From Blautia hansenii DSM 20583 (lineage in GTDB: Bacteria > Bacillota > Clostridia > Lachnospirales > Lachnospiraceae): 64,000 bases of DNA. The stretch covers positions 2,914,001-2,978,000 of the forward strand of contig NZ_CP022413.2 of the NCBI RefSeq assembly GCF_002222595.2. Direction: 5' to 3'. A model generated the notes under the pieces. The model was not told where the DNA came from. It saw only the letters and a list, made by a program, of their open reading frames with translations, and did not search any database. Each line of letters begins with the position of its first letter. The stretch's first letter is position 1. Shown here piece after piece: positions 54,367 to 63,777 of this stretch. The translations under genes and the position numbers were made by a program.

Positions 54367-54426
54367 AAACTGCCGTAGAAATATAGCTCAGATACAATGA
54401 CCTGACTGTATTTTCTACGACAGTTT
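54367..54426 (-). terminator. Terminator of the B12-capture-like gene
   Basis: A long stem: AAACTG-CGTAGAAAATA paired with TATTTCTACG-CAGTTT around a 22-nt loop, ending in TTTTATTT on the minus strand, 10 nt after the stop at 54436. Confidence 0.88.
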
Positions 54427-54435
54427 CTTATTCCT

Positions 54436-57400
54436 TTATTTTATATTTTTCTTTCTTCTGTACAAAGCTGTTATTGTTCCTAAGGATATAACACCAATGC
54501 ACATCCAAAGCATGAGCTGTGCCTCATCCCCTGTTTTTACGCCACCGTTTGAGCCATTGCTCTGATTTCCGCTCTGATTATTTCCCTGTGAATTTGAAGG
54601 TGTATCTACCACTACTCCAAATCCTCCCAGACTTTTTACAGAAACAGATACCATATCGTCTGCACTCTTACCATTCAGTTTTTCTACTTTTCCGTCTATG
54701 TAATGCAATACAGTAAGCTGCTGTCCGTTATATTTTTCTCCTACCGGAATAGACAGCACTGCTTCCTTAGGAAGCTCTAAGTTCTTTCCATTCTGTCGGA
54801 TAACAACATCATATAAACGGAATACAGATTTTGCAGAAGGAATTTCCTTTCTCATTGCTTTCACTGCTTCACTGTCTTTATCAAGAGGTGTTACCAAAAG
54901 CTCCATATCCTGCTCAAGACCTTTTCCTTTTAAAGAAACTCCATACTTTTTATTTACCAATGTAATTTCTTTCTGCTCATCCGGATTTGGATTTGGCTCA
55001 GGATTTGGTTCCGGTTGTGGCTCAGGCTGTGAAGTCTTTTTCTGCTCTATGGTAAGAAGATACGTTTTGATGTCTTCTCCTCTTACTGTTTTTTTAGAAA
55101 CAATTTCAATTTTTGTTCCGTCTTCCACAGGAATAGCCTGTCCGCTTTCATAAACCTTATCTGCTGACTTTATTACTGTTTCCGCATAGCGATTATAAGA
55201 TTTCGGATTTAATGTAATTTCTTTTACCTTTTCTCCCACTGAAAGCGTATATTCATAAGTATCTCTTGCATATTCCGGTGACAATTTACCGTCTGTAATT
55301 CCCAGTGTAGATAATTCGGCATTTTCTGTTACGTCTTTTCCCAGATTTTCCGTATATTCTACTGTAATTACGTCCTTATCTTTTAACTTGCCGTTTTCTA
55401 CTGTAAAATCCGCAAAACCGGTTTTTGTAAATTCGTCATTTAAAGTACCTACCCAGCCGCTGCCCGGTCCACGGTCAAATTCGCCAAGTCCGTCAATTTC
55501 TTCAATATATTCTCCGTTTCGAATAGAAATACTAAAGCCATTTTCCTTGCAGGCACGTTCAATTACGCTCATCATAGAGTCCGTCTGATAAATCGTTGCC
55601 TGTGTCTGAAGCATCATACCCTTTATTTCGTTTTCTTCCAGAAGGGACAACATTTTTTCTTCCTTCTTTAAGCCGTCCATAATCGTTAAAGTAACTTTAC
55701 CGACTTCTTCACCCAGCGTTTTTAATTCCTCAATGCGTTCAATAGCTTTCTGTAACTTCTCTGCATTATGTACAAGCTGCTGTTCATCTTCTGTAAGGCT
55801 TTCATACAACGCCTGAATGGAAAGCACAACTTCTGCATCTTCCACTGTTAAATCTTTCATTGCCGGAAGGTTTTCAATAAGCTGAATAACTTCTTCTACT
55901 TCTGTTTTTTGATTTTCTTCTGTTAAATCCCAATAAGTCTTTTCTCCTGCTTTTACCTGTGTATAAGCTGTAAATGCCTGAAATACCTGAACACTGGACA
56001 TTTCATTTAACTTTTTATTACTTTTATCATGGCAGAAACCATTTCCTTTTTCTGTTTCACAATAATAGTTGTCCATAAGACAGGTAATCATATTACTATA
56101 AGGAGTTCCAAAATCGGAATTTAAAGAATCAATACCTAAACTCGTCAAAGTAAGCAGTACCTGCGCTGTACTTTCAGATGTTCCAAAGTCATAAGCGTCA
56201 GACATGGAATTCTTCAAATATTCTAATCCTGCTTCCACTGCCTGATGAACTTTTACATTTATATTTCTGTACGGAGCCAGCGCCTGCAAGCACATAGCTG
56301 TCATATCCACACTGACCGTCTGATTATCCACAAGTCCGAAACCGCCGTTTTCTTCATTCTGGAATTTCAAAAGTGCAGTTATGATACTCTCTCTGTTCCA
56401 TTTTGCATCTGTGGGAATTTCCATTCCTTTTGCATCCGTTACCAGCAGCGCCCATGCCAGCTCATTTGCACCCATATCTAAGCTCGGATGATTATAAATC
56501 ATTTCTACCAGATTTACACCGTCTACATCCGTAATGTCTTTGTTCATAATTAACAAGGACAATGCCACACGCTCCATATCTGTGGGTTTCTGCTTTTTAC
56601 TCCATTTTTTCACTGTGTCTGCCACAGACTGATAATAAGCATCTAATTTTTCCTGTGAAATGGTTTCTCCTGCACGCAGACGTGCATACACAATCCAGTC
56701 GTTATTGTTATACTGATAATTTTCTTCCGGATATTTGGATGCAAAATGCTCTTTTGCCCCCTGTAATCCTTTGTTTACCAACGCATCAATATCTACCTGT
56801 GGTGTTTCCCCGCCTGACACAGTAACGGTGAATTTTATAGGCTCTACTTTATTTGTCTTATCTATCGGGGTTCCCGTTACCGTTACAGTACCTTCTTTTA
56901 AAGACTGCACATAATACTTGTCGCTGGTAATAAAAGAGCCTTTATCCGGCGCATTATCCCATTCCGGATTTCCTTTTTTCCAATATCCCTGTTCTTTACG
57001 GACAATCTTTACAATTCCAGCTTTATCATAAGACCATTCCAGCTGTGGATCGGTAACACTCCAGCCATCCTTGGAAAGCTCTCCCTCAAAGGTTAAGTTA
57101 AGGAGCTGTTCTGTGAAGTTTTCCATCTGGAGGTTGCTTTCATCTATGGTTATTTTTGTTAATGGATTTTTATACTTATAAGTAACCTCTGAAGTTCCGC
57201 TTACTACGCTTGTTTTCTTTGTCTCAGGATTTGTCTGTTCGATTTTTGCCGTATAAGTGACTGTACCCGCTTTATATGGCACATATCCCTTCACCATACT
57301 GTCTACATAGTCGGCAACAGACGGATTGCTGCTGGTTACTGTCCAGTTACCCGCATAGCTGGCATTTTCCGGTGATACAATCACACCGCTGTAATCCGGC

Positions 57401-59826
57401 AAAAACGCATAATTGTCAGGATCATTGGCATTTCTGGAATGAATTTCTTTTTCTCCCGAAATAGCCGGCTTCACACTTTCAACAGGTACATAGGAAGAAG
57501 TTGCTTCTACCTCTGCTTTTATTTCGGGGTTTGCCTTTGCGGTCACTGTCATAGATGCTGTTCCCGGCTTGTTGAACTTAAATTCGCTGGATGAGTTTAA
57601 GTTATAAATCAATTTTCCATCACTTGGCGCATAAGTAAAACGAGAACTATGTACCGGAATAAATTCTTCGCTTCCCTGATATTTTGCCTGTACCTGAATA
57701 TTTTTCCATTCGGAACCTTCTACTTTTATTTTACCGTTAGTTACATCCTCTCCATCAATAAAAAGCTTAATTTGTTCAATTATCTGTGATTTTGCAATTA
57801 CTTTTACCCAAGCAACTGTTTCTGTGGATGCATCTGCTTTTCTTTCTGTTGCTGATACAATGGCAGAACCCTCTGCATCTACTCGAAGTTCACCTCGATC
57901 TGCCCCTATTGATAAGGCCCTGTCCGGCTTTACATCTGTTATGTTCCATGACACTGTACTCGTAGTCGGTAATTCTTTTAAGTGAAATGTTCCTGCCAGA
58001 TTAAAAGCACCTACCTCATCCGGTGATACATATAAAGTCTGATTTTCAATTGTCTCTGTTACACCATCTGCAAAAGCAAACTCTATTTCATATTTATTTT
58101 CCGGAAAATTTGGTTTGTTGGGATTATATTCCTGATTCTCCCCAAAATAAGGATATCCTGTACTATTTTGTCCCCATGCGATGCCAAACTCACCCTTATT
58201 CTTGTTTAAAAGCTCTACAAATTCCTTCGTCTTCATATCATCTTCTGACTTTGCAGAAGAATTTATTAATGCTTCTGCCGGAAATTGTACTGGATTTTTC
58301 CCACTGTCAGACCAATAGGAATTGATTAAGTTACCTCCTTTATATTCTTTAAATAAAACAGCTATTTTCCCTTCGCTAATAGAATAACTATTAATCAATC
58401 TGCCGCCTGTAAGACGTTTTGCAAATCCACAGGCTCCATCGCCTTTCACGTCTGTATAACAGTTAATAATTGCACCTTTTAAATCATATCCTGCCGGCCC
58501 GCTTTCTGCCCATGAAGCTAAAGTACCGGTAAAATGTGTATTTTGTAAAATCCCTTGTTCTCCAACACTCTGAAACAACCATGTAGTATCTTCAAAAGTA
58601 ACCGTATGTCCATTTCCATCAAAGGTAGCGTTAAATTCAAAAAACGCCTTATATTTTTTGTCTAATGTAATATCATTATCAAGAACATAGTAAACGTCTG
58701 TCTTTTCAGCGTCTATTTTCTCCAAATCTGCCTGCTTTTTAATATGAACAACCTGGTTTTCATCTTTTGGCGGAGCAACCGGTTCTGTTACTTTTTTCTT
58801 TTCTAATTGTTCTTTTGCCGCATTTAAGGCTTTCAAAGCTTCCTCAATTTCTGTCTGCTTTACATCTGATTTCTGCAAAACTTGTTCTGCTACATCTAAT
58901 GCTTCAGAAAATGCTTTCCAACTTTTTTCAGTATATCTGTCCTGCTCCAGTCGCTTTCCTTCATTTACAGCATTTTGGAGAGCTGTTTTATCTATCTGTT
59001 CAGGTTCTGGATTTCCTCCACTCTGTCTTAAAACAGGTAACCCTTGATTACTTCCATCTGATGGAGAAGTCCATGTAAATCCTGTGTCCGGAATATCTTT
59101 ATTTAATAATTGCGCTGCAGACTTTAATTCCTCTAATGTTTTTTTGAAACTATTTCCGTCTTCAGGCTTTTTTCCCCAAGATACAGGTCCCGAAGCTGAC
59201 GAAGCTTTATCTGTCGCATAATAACTGTTAGATAAAATACTTTCTTCCGTTTCTCGAATTCCAACAAGTCCGCCTGCCATCATAGCGTCAATACTTCCAC
59301 CAAAGTACGTATTTTTAACTGCTCCTGAGCGGAAAGTTCCTACAAGACCTCCTACTTCTCCTGCCCACCCAGTTAATTTTATTTTAGCCGTAGAATAGCA
59401 GTTCTGAATGGTTCCGCTTAAAGTAATCGCCATACTTCCAAAAGTTTTGTCACTTACAATAACATTTTCACTGGTTACTCCAAGGTTCTGAATCGTTCCT
59501 GTCACTTCATTTGCCAGAGGCTTATCTGCAAGAGTAATGGTGTGACCATTTCCATCTAAAGTTCCTGCAATGCGTTCAAAAGTTTGACCTTCTGTAAACA
59601 CAATATCCTCTGTCAACGTATAAGTTGTTCCCGCTTCAATAACTGTGGGAATTTCCGTTTCAGAAATTTCAGCTTCCTGCCCCGTCCCACTTAAAATTTC
59701 TCCTGCTTCTACAACCGGAGTCTCCATGTCGCCTGTGGCATGTACCGATACAGGCATTCCGGTAATAAGCAATGCCATTACCAGAAGCAGACTGAGAACA
59801 CGGTTTGCATTTCTTCTTTTTTTCAT
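54436..59826 (-). CDS. Riboswitch-controlled, wall-sorted protein with intrinsic-factor-like (toroid plus DUF4430) domains
   Basis: 1796 residues. In order: signal peptide 1-32; beta-helix/GLUG-like region (55-200); FIVAR-type helices (279-345); second beta-helix region (362-565); several Ig-like domains (575-1004); an alpha/alpha-toroid of the prenyltransferase/intrinsic-factor type (1009-1300; ITALLKFQNEENGGFGL, TAMCLQALAPY, ESTAQVLLTLTSLGID); a helical linker; a DUF4430 domain (1380-1505; SMMSVIERACKENGF, GSGWVGTLND, LKDKDVITVEYT); a cadherin-like sandwich; a PEPxPE linker; a conserved C-terminal domain (1620-1740) shared with the PL8 protein; and sorting signal VKTGDE, membrane helix, RRKK. 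Toroid plus DUF4430 is the plan of human intrinsic factor and transcobalamin. The cobalamin riboswitch upstream makes B12 binding the leading idea; binding itself is inferred. Start ATG follows AAAGGAG by 7 nt. Confidence 0.9.
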   Translation of the reverse strand: MKKRRNANRVLSLLLVMALLITGMPVSVHATGDMETPVVEAGEILSGTGQEAEISETEIPTVIEAGTTYTLTEDIVFTEGQTFERIAGTLDGNGHTITLADKPLANEVTGTIQNLGVTSENVIVSDKTFGSMAITLSGTIQNCYSTAKIKLTGWAGEVGGLVGTFRSGAVKNTYFGGSIDAMMAGGLVGIRETEESILSNSYYATDKASSASGPVSWGKKPEDGNSFKKTLEELKSAAQLLNKDIPDTGFTWTSPSDGSNQGLPVLRQSGGNPEPEQIDKTALQNAVNEGKRLEQDRYTEKSWKAFSEALDVAEQVLQKSDVKQTEIEEALKALNAAKEQLEKKKVTEPVAPPKDENQVVHIKKQADLEKIDAEKTDVYYVLDNDITLDKKYKAFFEFNATFDGNGHTVTFEDTTWLFQSVGEQGILQNTHFTGTLASWAESGPAGYDLKGAIINCYTDVKGDGACGFAKRLTGGRLINSYSISEGKIAVLFKEYKGGNLINSYWSDSGKNPVQFPAEALINSSAKSEDDMKTKEFVELLNKNKGEFGIAWGQNSTGYPYFGENQEYNPNKPNFPENKYEIEFAFADGVTETIENQTLYVSPDEVGAFNLAGTFHLKELPTTSTVSWNITDVKPDRALSIGADRGELRVDAEGSAIVSATERKADASTETVAWVKVIAKSQIIEQIKLFIDGEDVTNGKIKVEGSEWKNIQVQAKYQGSEEFIPVHSSRFTYAPSDGKLIYNLNSSSEFKFNKPGTASMTVTAKANPEIKAEVEATSSYVPVESVKPAISGEKEIHSRNANDPDNYAFLPDYSGVIVSPENASYAGNWTVTSSNPSVADYVDSMVKGYVPYKAGTVTYTAKIEQTNPETKKTSVVSGTSEVTYKYKNPLTKITIDESNLQMENFTEQLLNLTFEGELSKDGWSVTDPQLEWSYDKAGIVKIVRKEQGYWKKGNPEWDNAPDKGSFITSDKYYVQSLKEGTVTVTGTPIDKTNKVEPIKFTVTVSGGETPQVDIDALVNKGLQGAKEHFASKYPEENYQYNNNDWIVYARLRAGETISQEKLDAYYQSVADTVKKWSKKQKPTDMERVALSLLIMNKDITDVDGVNLVEMIYNHPSLDMGANELAWALLVTDAKGMEIPTDAKWNRESIITALLKFQNEENGGFGLVDNQTVSVDMTAMCLQALAPYRNINVKVHQAVEAGLEYLKNSMSDAYDFGTSESTAQVLLTLTSLGIDSLNSDFGTPYSNMITCLMDNYYCETEKGNGFCHDKSNKKLNEMSSVQVFQAFTAYTQVKAGEKTYWDLTEENQKTEVEEVIQLIENLPAMKDLTVEDAEVVLSIQALYESLTEDEQQLVHNAEKLQKAIERIEELKTLGEEVGKVTLTIMDGLKKEEKMLSLLEENEIKGMMLQTQATIYQTDSMMSVIERACKENGFSISIRNGEYIEEIDGLGEFDRGPGSGWVGTLNDEFTKTGFADFTVENGKLKDKDVITVEYTENLGKDVTENAELSTLGITDGKLSPEYARDTYEYTLSVGEKVKEITLNPKSYNRYAETVIKSADKVYESGQAIPVEDGTKIEIVSKKTVRGEDIKTYLLTIEQKKTSQPEPQPEPNPEPNPNPDEQKEITLVNKKYGVSLKGKGLEQDMELLVTPLDKDSEAVKAMRKEIPSAKSVFRLYDVVIRQNGKNLELPKEAVLSIPVGEKYNGQQLTVLHYIDGKVEKLNGKSADDMVSVSVKSLGGFGVVVDTPSNSQGNNQSGNQSNGSNGGVKTGDEAQLMLWMCIGVISLGTITALYRRKKNIK

Positions 59827-59942
59827 TTTCTTTCTCCTTTACATATTTTTTCTTACAGAGCATTTTTTATGAGACAGTCGCATAAAAGAGGATTTCAAAA
59901 TATTTATACATTTTTAGTTTTCCCTTAATGTAACAAACTCAC

Positions 59943-59979
59943 AAAAAAAGGTCTCTTTACACACCGGTAAAGAAACCTT
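59943..59979 (-). terminator. Riboswitch-controlled intrinsic terminator
   Basis: AAGGTTTCTTTAC and GTAAAGAGACCTT arms (one mismatch) around CGGTGT, then TTTTTTT on the minus strand. It lies between the cobalamin aptamer and the 1796-residue gene (start 59826) and is the natural off-switch of the leader. Confidence 0.92.
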
Positions 59980-60054
59980 ATCTATCTTCACTATGAAATT
60001 TTATCCTGCACATCTTTTTCTACACAAATAAAACTCCCTCAACCCGGAAATCTA

Positions 60055-60187
60055 TTTCTCTGATGGCAGATTTTCTGACTTAGCCGAAAAGCATTACAGT
60101 AGAGGTGACTGTATCGGATTTGCACCGATTTCCCTTTTAACCTTGGAGCAAGCTCCAACGACCATCATGGATATGCAGTTTATACTC
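60055..60187 (-). promoter_or_regulatory. Cobalamin (vitamin B12) riboswitch
   Basis: The minus strand shows the full aptamer core. P3-like hairpin TTGGAGCTTGCTCCAA; the invariant AAAAGGGAA then TCGGTGCAAATCCGA (the GGTG-x-AA-TCC core); the P5 hairpin ACAGT-CACCTCT-ACTGT; then the B12-box region AAGTCAGAAAATCTGCC. TGATGG (60161-60166) closes with CCATCA (60061-60066). CCTC of L5 could pair with GAGG at about 60038 downstream as the L5-L13 kissing contact. A terminator follows (59943-59979), so B12 should shut off the downstream gene. Confidence 0.92.
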
Positions 60188-60191
60188 CTTT

Positions 60192-60220
60192 ATAGTACAC
60201 AATTCAAAAAAGAATATCAA
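60192..60220 (-). promoter_or_regulatory. Sigma-A promoter of the riboswitch leader
   Basis: TTGATA (60215-60220) and TACTAT (60192-60197) with 17-bp spacing on the minus strand. The -35 overlaps the stop codon of the PL8 gene. No terminator separates the PL8 gene from the riboswitch, so read-through from PL8 would also pass through the switch. Confidence 0.85.
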
Positions 60221-63200
60221 GCCTTTTTCTTCCTTTTTAATACAACAAACAGCGTTCCTCCGACTACAAACATCACAGACAGCATTACAAGCGGTGTTTC
60301 ATCTCCTGTTTTAACCTTATCCACACCTGAAGAAACTGCCTTATCCAATACCGTACCAAAGCTGTTTAAAGACTCTACTTCTACGGATACAAATCCGTCT
60401 TTTACCTTTCCTTTTAATTTTTTTACATTTTCATTGTCACAGGAAAGTACCACAACTTCTTTGCCGTTATATTTTTCCGATACAGGAAGCTGAAGCTCTG
60501 CCTTATGAGGAAGGGCAATTTCTTTTCCGTCTTTTAAAAGCTGAATTTCAATAGGATTGTCAAGCTGCTGTTTCTTGGAAATTTCCTTTTCCATAAGCTT
60601 CACATCTGCATGTTTTTTATCCAGCTTCTCCACAGATAACTGCATATCTGATGTCAGACCTTCTCCCGTTAATTTGACACCATGCTCTTTATTTACCAGC
60701 ATATCAGTTTCCTGAATTTCCGGTGTACTTGGTTCTTCCGGATTTTCCGGCTTCTGAGGTGTCTCCGGTTCTTCCGGCTGCGGTGTTACAGGCGGCACAA
60801 GCTGAAGCTCTGCCATGGAAGCTGCTCCGTTTGTTCCTGCCATAGCAAAAGTCAAAACTGCTCCGTTTTCTGTTTTTTCACAAGTAACGTTTTCATCCAA
60901 CTGAATACAGTCTGCTATTTCTTCTTCAAGTGTAAGCTGAACATTTCCTTTATTCTTCATTGTGGGGTCGGAAACAGAAACTTTCACTGTTCCCTGTTCT
61001 GTTTCCTGAAGCATAACAGACGCAGCCTTATCACTTGTTATTCCGTCTATACTTCCTCCCTGCTCCTGCCAGAAGTTTATGCCTGTGATTTTTAATGTCT
61101 CATGGCGCACTGCCTGAACCTCACTGCTGTTCTCCAGTATGGTTACCTTAGGCGCTTGTGCGTAATTTTCTGTTTCTTCTGCACTTGTTTCGGGAAGCAA
61201 TACATAACTGTAAGATGCGTTTTCTGGGTTCTGTCCGTGGTCTACCCACATTTCCAGATAATTTTCTGTGCTTTCTCCCTCAAAAGTTCCTACGTCTTTC
61301 CAACTGCCTGTGGTCTGACCTCGACGAACCTGAATTTCTGTATTTTCTTCAGGGAAATAATATCCTGTTCCCACAGACTGATTGCCTTCTAAATGTGCCC
61401 AATTTACCTGCTCAAAGCTTGTGCCTGATATGTCTGCTGTACGTTCCACCAACTCTTTTACATTCGCTTCTTTCACAGGTATTTCTGTTTTTTCTCCATT
61501 GACAAGAAGCTGATTGCTTCCGTCTTTTCTTAACTTCTTATTCTCAATGGTAGTTTCCACCGGAAGTTCCATGTTTTTATTTGTAATTCCTGCTCCAAGG
61601 CAGACAATTTCGTCATCAAACATAAACCATGACTTCTTGCCTTTTAAATCCGGCGCATAAGAAACCGGTGCGTCTCCTGCAATTCCCTGCGTTTCTCCTG
61701 AAAATGACATACCGCTGACGCCATAATTTCCTATGGAAGTTCCTCCTACCCAGCTCTCCTTAGAGCAGAAGTCTCCGCCCTGTGCAAAACCTGAGCCATC
61801 CGGTTTCCCTGTCCCAATATTTACAGGAACTACCGTTGTTCCCGGCAGTCTTAACGGATTTACTGTATTCCAATAATTCTCCGTATACTGCTTGTCCTCA
61901 TCATAAATATAAGTCATCCCATTATTCTGATGCCATCCAAAACGATTTTCATCATTCATAATTTCCGTGTTCTGAATACGTTCCGAATACATAGACAATG
62001 CAAAAAGATAGTCTTCTGTTCTGTGAACTGCACGGTCCATAAGGGGGTAAGATTTATGTATCGGTGCTACATTGCTTTGGATAGAAGTGTCTTCCAAAAT
62101 TTCTTTGGCTTTCTTTTTAATTGCCATATTTTCCGCACCAACAAAACTGTCAATAAATCCTTCATCTTCTTCCAGCCAAGCTTTCAGAGCAGAAAGCGTT
62201 GTCTCTTTTGCCTCTTGGCTAAAGGAGTCTACAATTTGCAGAATAATCATCATTGCCTCACGTCCTGCTGCCTGATTGCTGCTTGCCGGTCTGGATACAG
62301 AACGCCCTTTCAGACAATCCAGCATCATTCCCTGATACATGCCGTTTCCAAAGCCTTCCACAATATAGCTTTCCAGATTGTCCTGAACCTGTTCCGGATA
62401 TTTCCAAGGTGTTCCAGCAAGGAGAGACGGAATTTTAGCGCCGCCCTTCATAAACTCAATCCCATAAGCGCCTAAATACGGCACTTTTATATGGTCGAGA
62501 TAAGAACCGTCCGGATAAAAACCGCTGTTGTATCCATTCGCTGCAATTTGAGCGCTGTCTTCTACATTTTGAATAACAAAGGTCTGGGAAGATGCCAGCA
62601 TCCCCAAATACACCAGCTCATTATCTTCTCTCAATGCTCCCAGTCCCACTGCCGTTGTGGAACAGTCAATAATATTCGCTCCCTGCGCCTCACGATATCC
62701 CTGCCCATGGGTGCTTGCCGTATTGATAACGCCTTCATGGAACGGATCAGGCTGGAAAAAGTAAAGTGTTTCTGTGTACGCCATAACCTGTTCTTCTGTC
62801 AGTCCGTCATAAATCAATATTAAAGCAGGAATTAAATCCTTGGGAATACCAATTTCCCATGTCCACCAGTTATCCGTCTGGCTTTTTGCCGTATAACAAG
62901 AGCCGCACAGGAAATCTAAAATATTGGTAATATCCTTTAGCATATCCTGATTTTGATAGAGAGCTCCGCCTTCTGCTGCGTAAGCTTTACACATAGAAAG
63001 CACCTTTTTAAAAGAAACACGAAATTCCACTGCATCGTCTTCATAAGGAATATTCTTATTGCCTTTTGCTCCCTCATCCTCTGCCCAAGGAATACCGCCA
63101 CATTCTTCCTGTCCCTTATAAACATAAGCGTTCCAAAGCGCTTCTGCCTCCTGATTGATTTCTTCTAAGACTTCCGCTCCGCCTTCTTCTGATACTAAAT

Positions 63201-63777
63201 CTTTGCCAATTAAAGACTCTTTCCATGCCTGACGAATTTTTCCGTAATCTTCTGCCGTTGCAGAGGGCAGTTTTGAAGGAGACTGATATAAAATTTCTAC
63301 CTTCCACTGTGCTGTTTTTCCTTGGTCATCCTGTGCCACCACTACGACATTGCCTTTATTCTCTCCTGTAATCACTGCGTTTCCGTTTTCATCCGCTTCA
63401 ACCTTCAATAAATGTTCCGCACTTGCATCTCCTGCCTTACGTGTTCCGTCTGTTTCCCCCTCCTTTAACTCTCTCTTAATTTTAGAATATCCCGCATTTC
63501 GTAAGAAAGTCCCGTCTTTCTTTAAAAATTTTGCACTCCATGTAACATTCTCGGAGAAGCTTTCCGGTTTGTCCAACTGCAAGCTTTCACCTCTGACAAT
63601 AGAAATCTCCTGATTTTCTGTTGGCACGGCTGTTTCCAAAACCTCACTACCCTGTTCTTTACTCACTGCAACAGTATTTACAGGCTCTGCCAAGACTCCC
63701 GTCACATTTCCCACACTCATAGCTGCAATTAACATTGCGCTTATGTACTTTTGATTTTTTCTTTTACCTGTCTTCAT
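60217..63777 (-). CDS. Surface polysaccharide lyase family 8 (hyaluronate/chondroitin-type lyase)
   Basis: 1186 residues. Signal peptide 1-34; an Ig/carbohydrate-binding-like N-terminal region (about 40-150); the alpha/alpha-toroid of PL8 (about 160-520) with DNWWTWEIGIP, catalytic Asn in QGANIID (about 371) and the His/Tyr pair in DGSYLDHIKVPYLGAYG (about 423-437); the PL8 beta-sandwich domains (about 540-1000); then a conserved domain (about 1025-1140) shared with the B12-capture-like protein, and the sorting signal VKTGDE, hydrophobic helix, KRKKKA. It cuts uronic-acid glycosaminoglycans (hyaluronan, chondroitin; xanthan-type less likely) by beta-elimination at the cell surface. Start ATG 63777, 4 nt after AGGAGG; the frame reaches 63828. 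The upstream 220 nt is AT-rich with no signal I can name. Confidence 0.93.
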   Translation of the reverse strand: MKTGKRKNQKYISAMLIAAMSVGNVTGVLAEPVNTVAVSKEQGSEVLETAVPTENQEISIVRGESLQLDKPESFSENVTWSAKFLKKDGTFLRNAGYSKIKRELKEGETDGTRKAGDASAEHLLKVEADENGNAVITGENKGNVVVVAQDDQGKTAQWKVEILYQSPSKLPSATAEDYGKIRQAWKESLIGKDLVSEEGGAEVLEEINQEAEALWNAYVYKGQEECGGIPWAEDEGAKGNKNIPYEDDAVEFRVSFKKVLSMCKAYAAEGGALYQNQDMLKDITNILDFLCGSCYTAKSQTDNWWTWEIGIPKDLIPALILIYDGLTEEQVMAYTETLYFFQPDPFHEGVINTASTHGQGYREAQGANIIDCSTTAVGLGALREDNELVYLGMLASSQTFVIQNVEDSAQIAANGYNSGFYPDGSYLDHIKVPYLGAYGIEFMKGGAKIPSLLAGTPWKYPEQVQDNLESYIVEGFGNGMYQGMMLDCLKGRSVSRPASSNQAAGREAMMIILQIVDSFSQEAKETTLSALKAWLEEDEGFIDSFVGAENMAIKKKAKEILEDTSIQSNVAPIHKSYPLMDRAVHRTEDYLFALSMYSERIQNTEIMNDENRFGWHQNNGMTYIYDEDKQYTENYWNTVNPLRLPGTTVVPVNIGTGKPDGSGFAQGGDFCSKESWVGGTSIGNYGVSGMSFSGETQGIAGDAPVSYAPDLKGKKSWFMFDDEIVCLGAGITNKNMELPVETTIENKKLRKDGSNQLLVNGEKTEIPVKEANVKELVERTADISGTSFEQVNWAHLEGNQSVGTGYYFPEENTEIQVRRGQTTGSWKDVGTFEGESTENYLEMWVDHGQNPENASYSYVLLPETSAEETENYAQAPKVTILENSSEVQAVRHETLKITGINFWQEQGGSIDGITSDKAASVMLQETEQGTVKVSVSDPTMKNKGNVQLTLEEEIADCIQLDENVTCEKTENGAVLTFAMAGTNGAASMAELQLVPPVTPQPEEPETPQKPENPEEPSTPEIQETDMLVNKEHGVKLTGEGLTSDMQLSVEKLDKKHADVKLMEKEISKKQQLDNPIEIQLLKDGKEIALPHKAELQLPVSEKYNGKEVVVLSCDNENVKKLKGKVKDGFVSVEVESLNSFGTVLDKAVSSGVDKVKTGDETPLVMLSVMFVVGGTLFVVLKRKKKA

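Noticed and set aside
60217..63777. LPXTG anchor at the C-terminus of the PL8 and B12-capture-like proteins
   Set aside because: There is no LPXTG; the signal is VKTGDE followed by a membrane helix and basic residues, so a different sortase motif is proposed.
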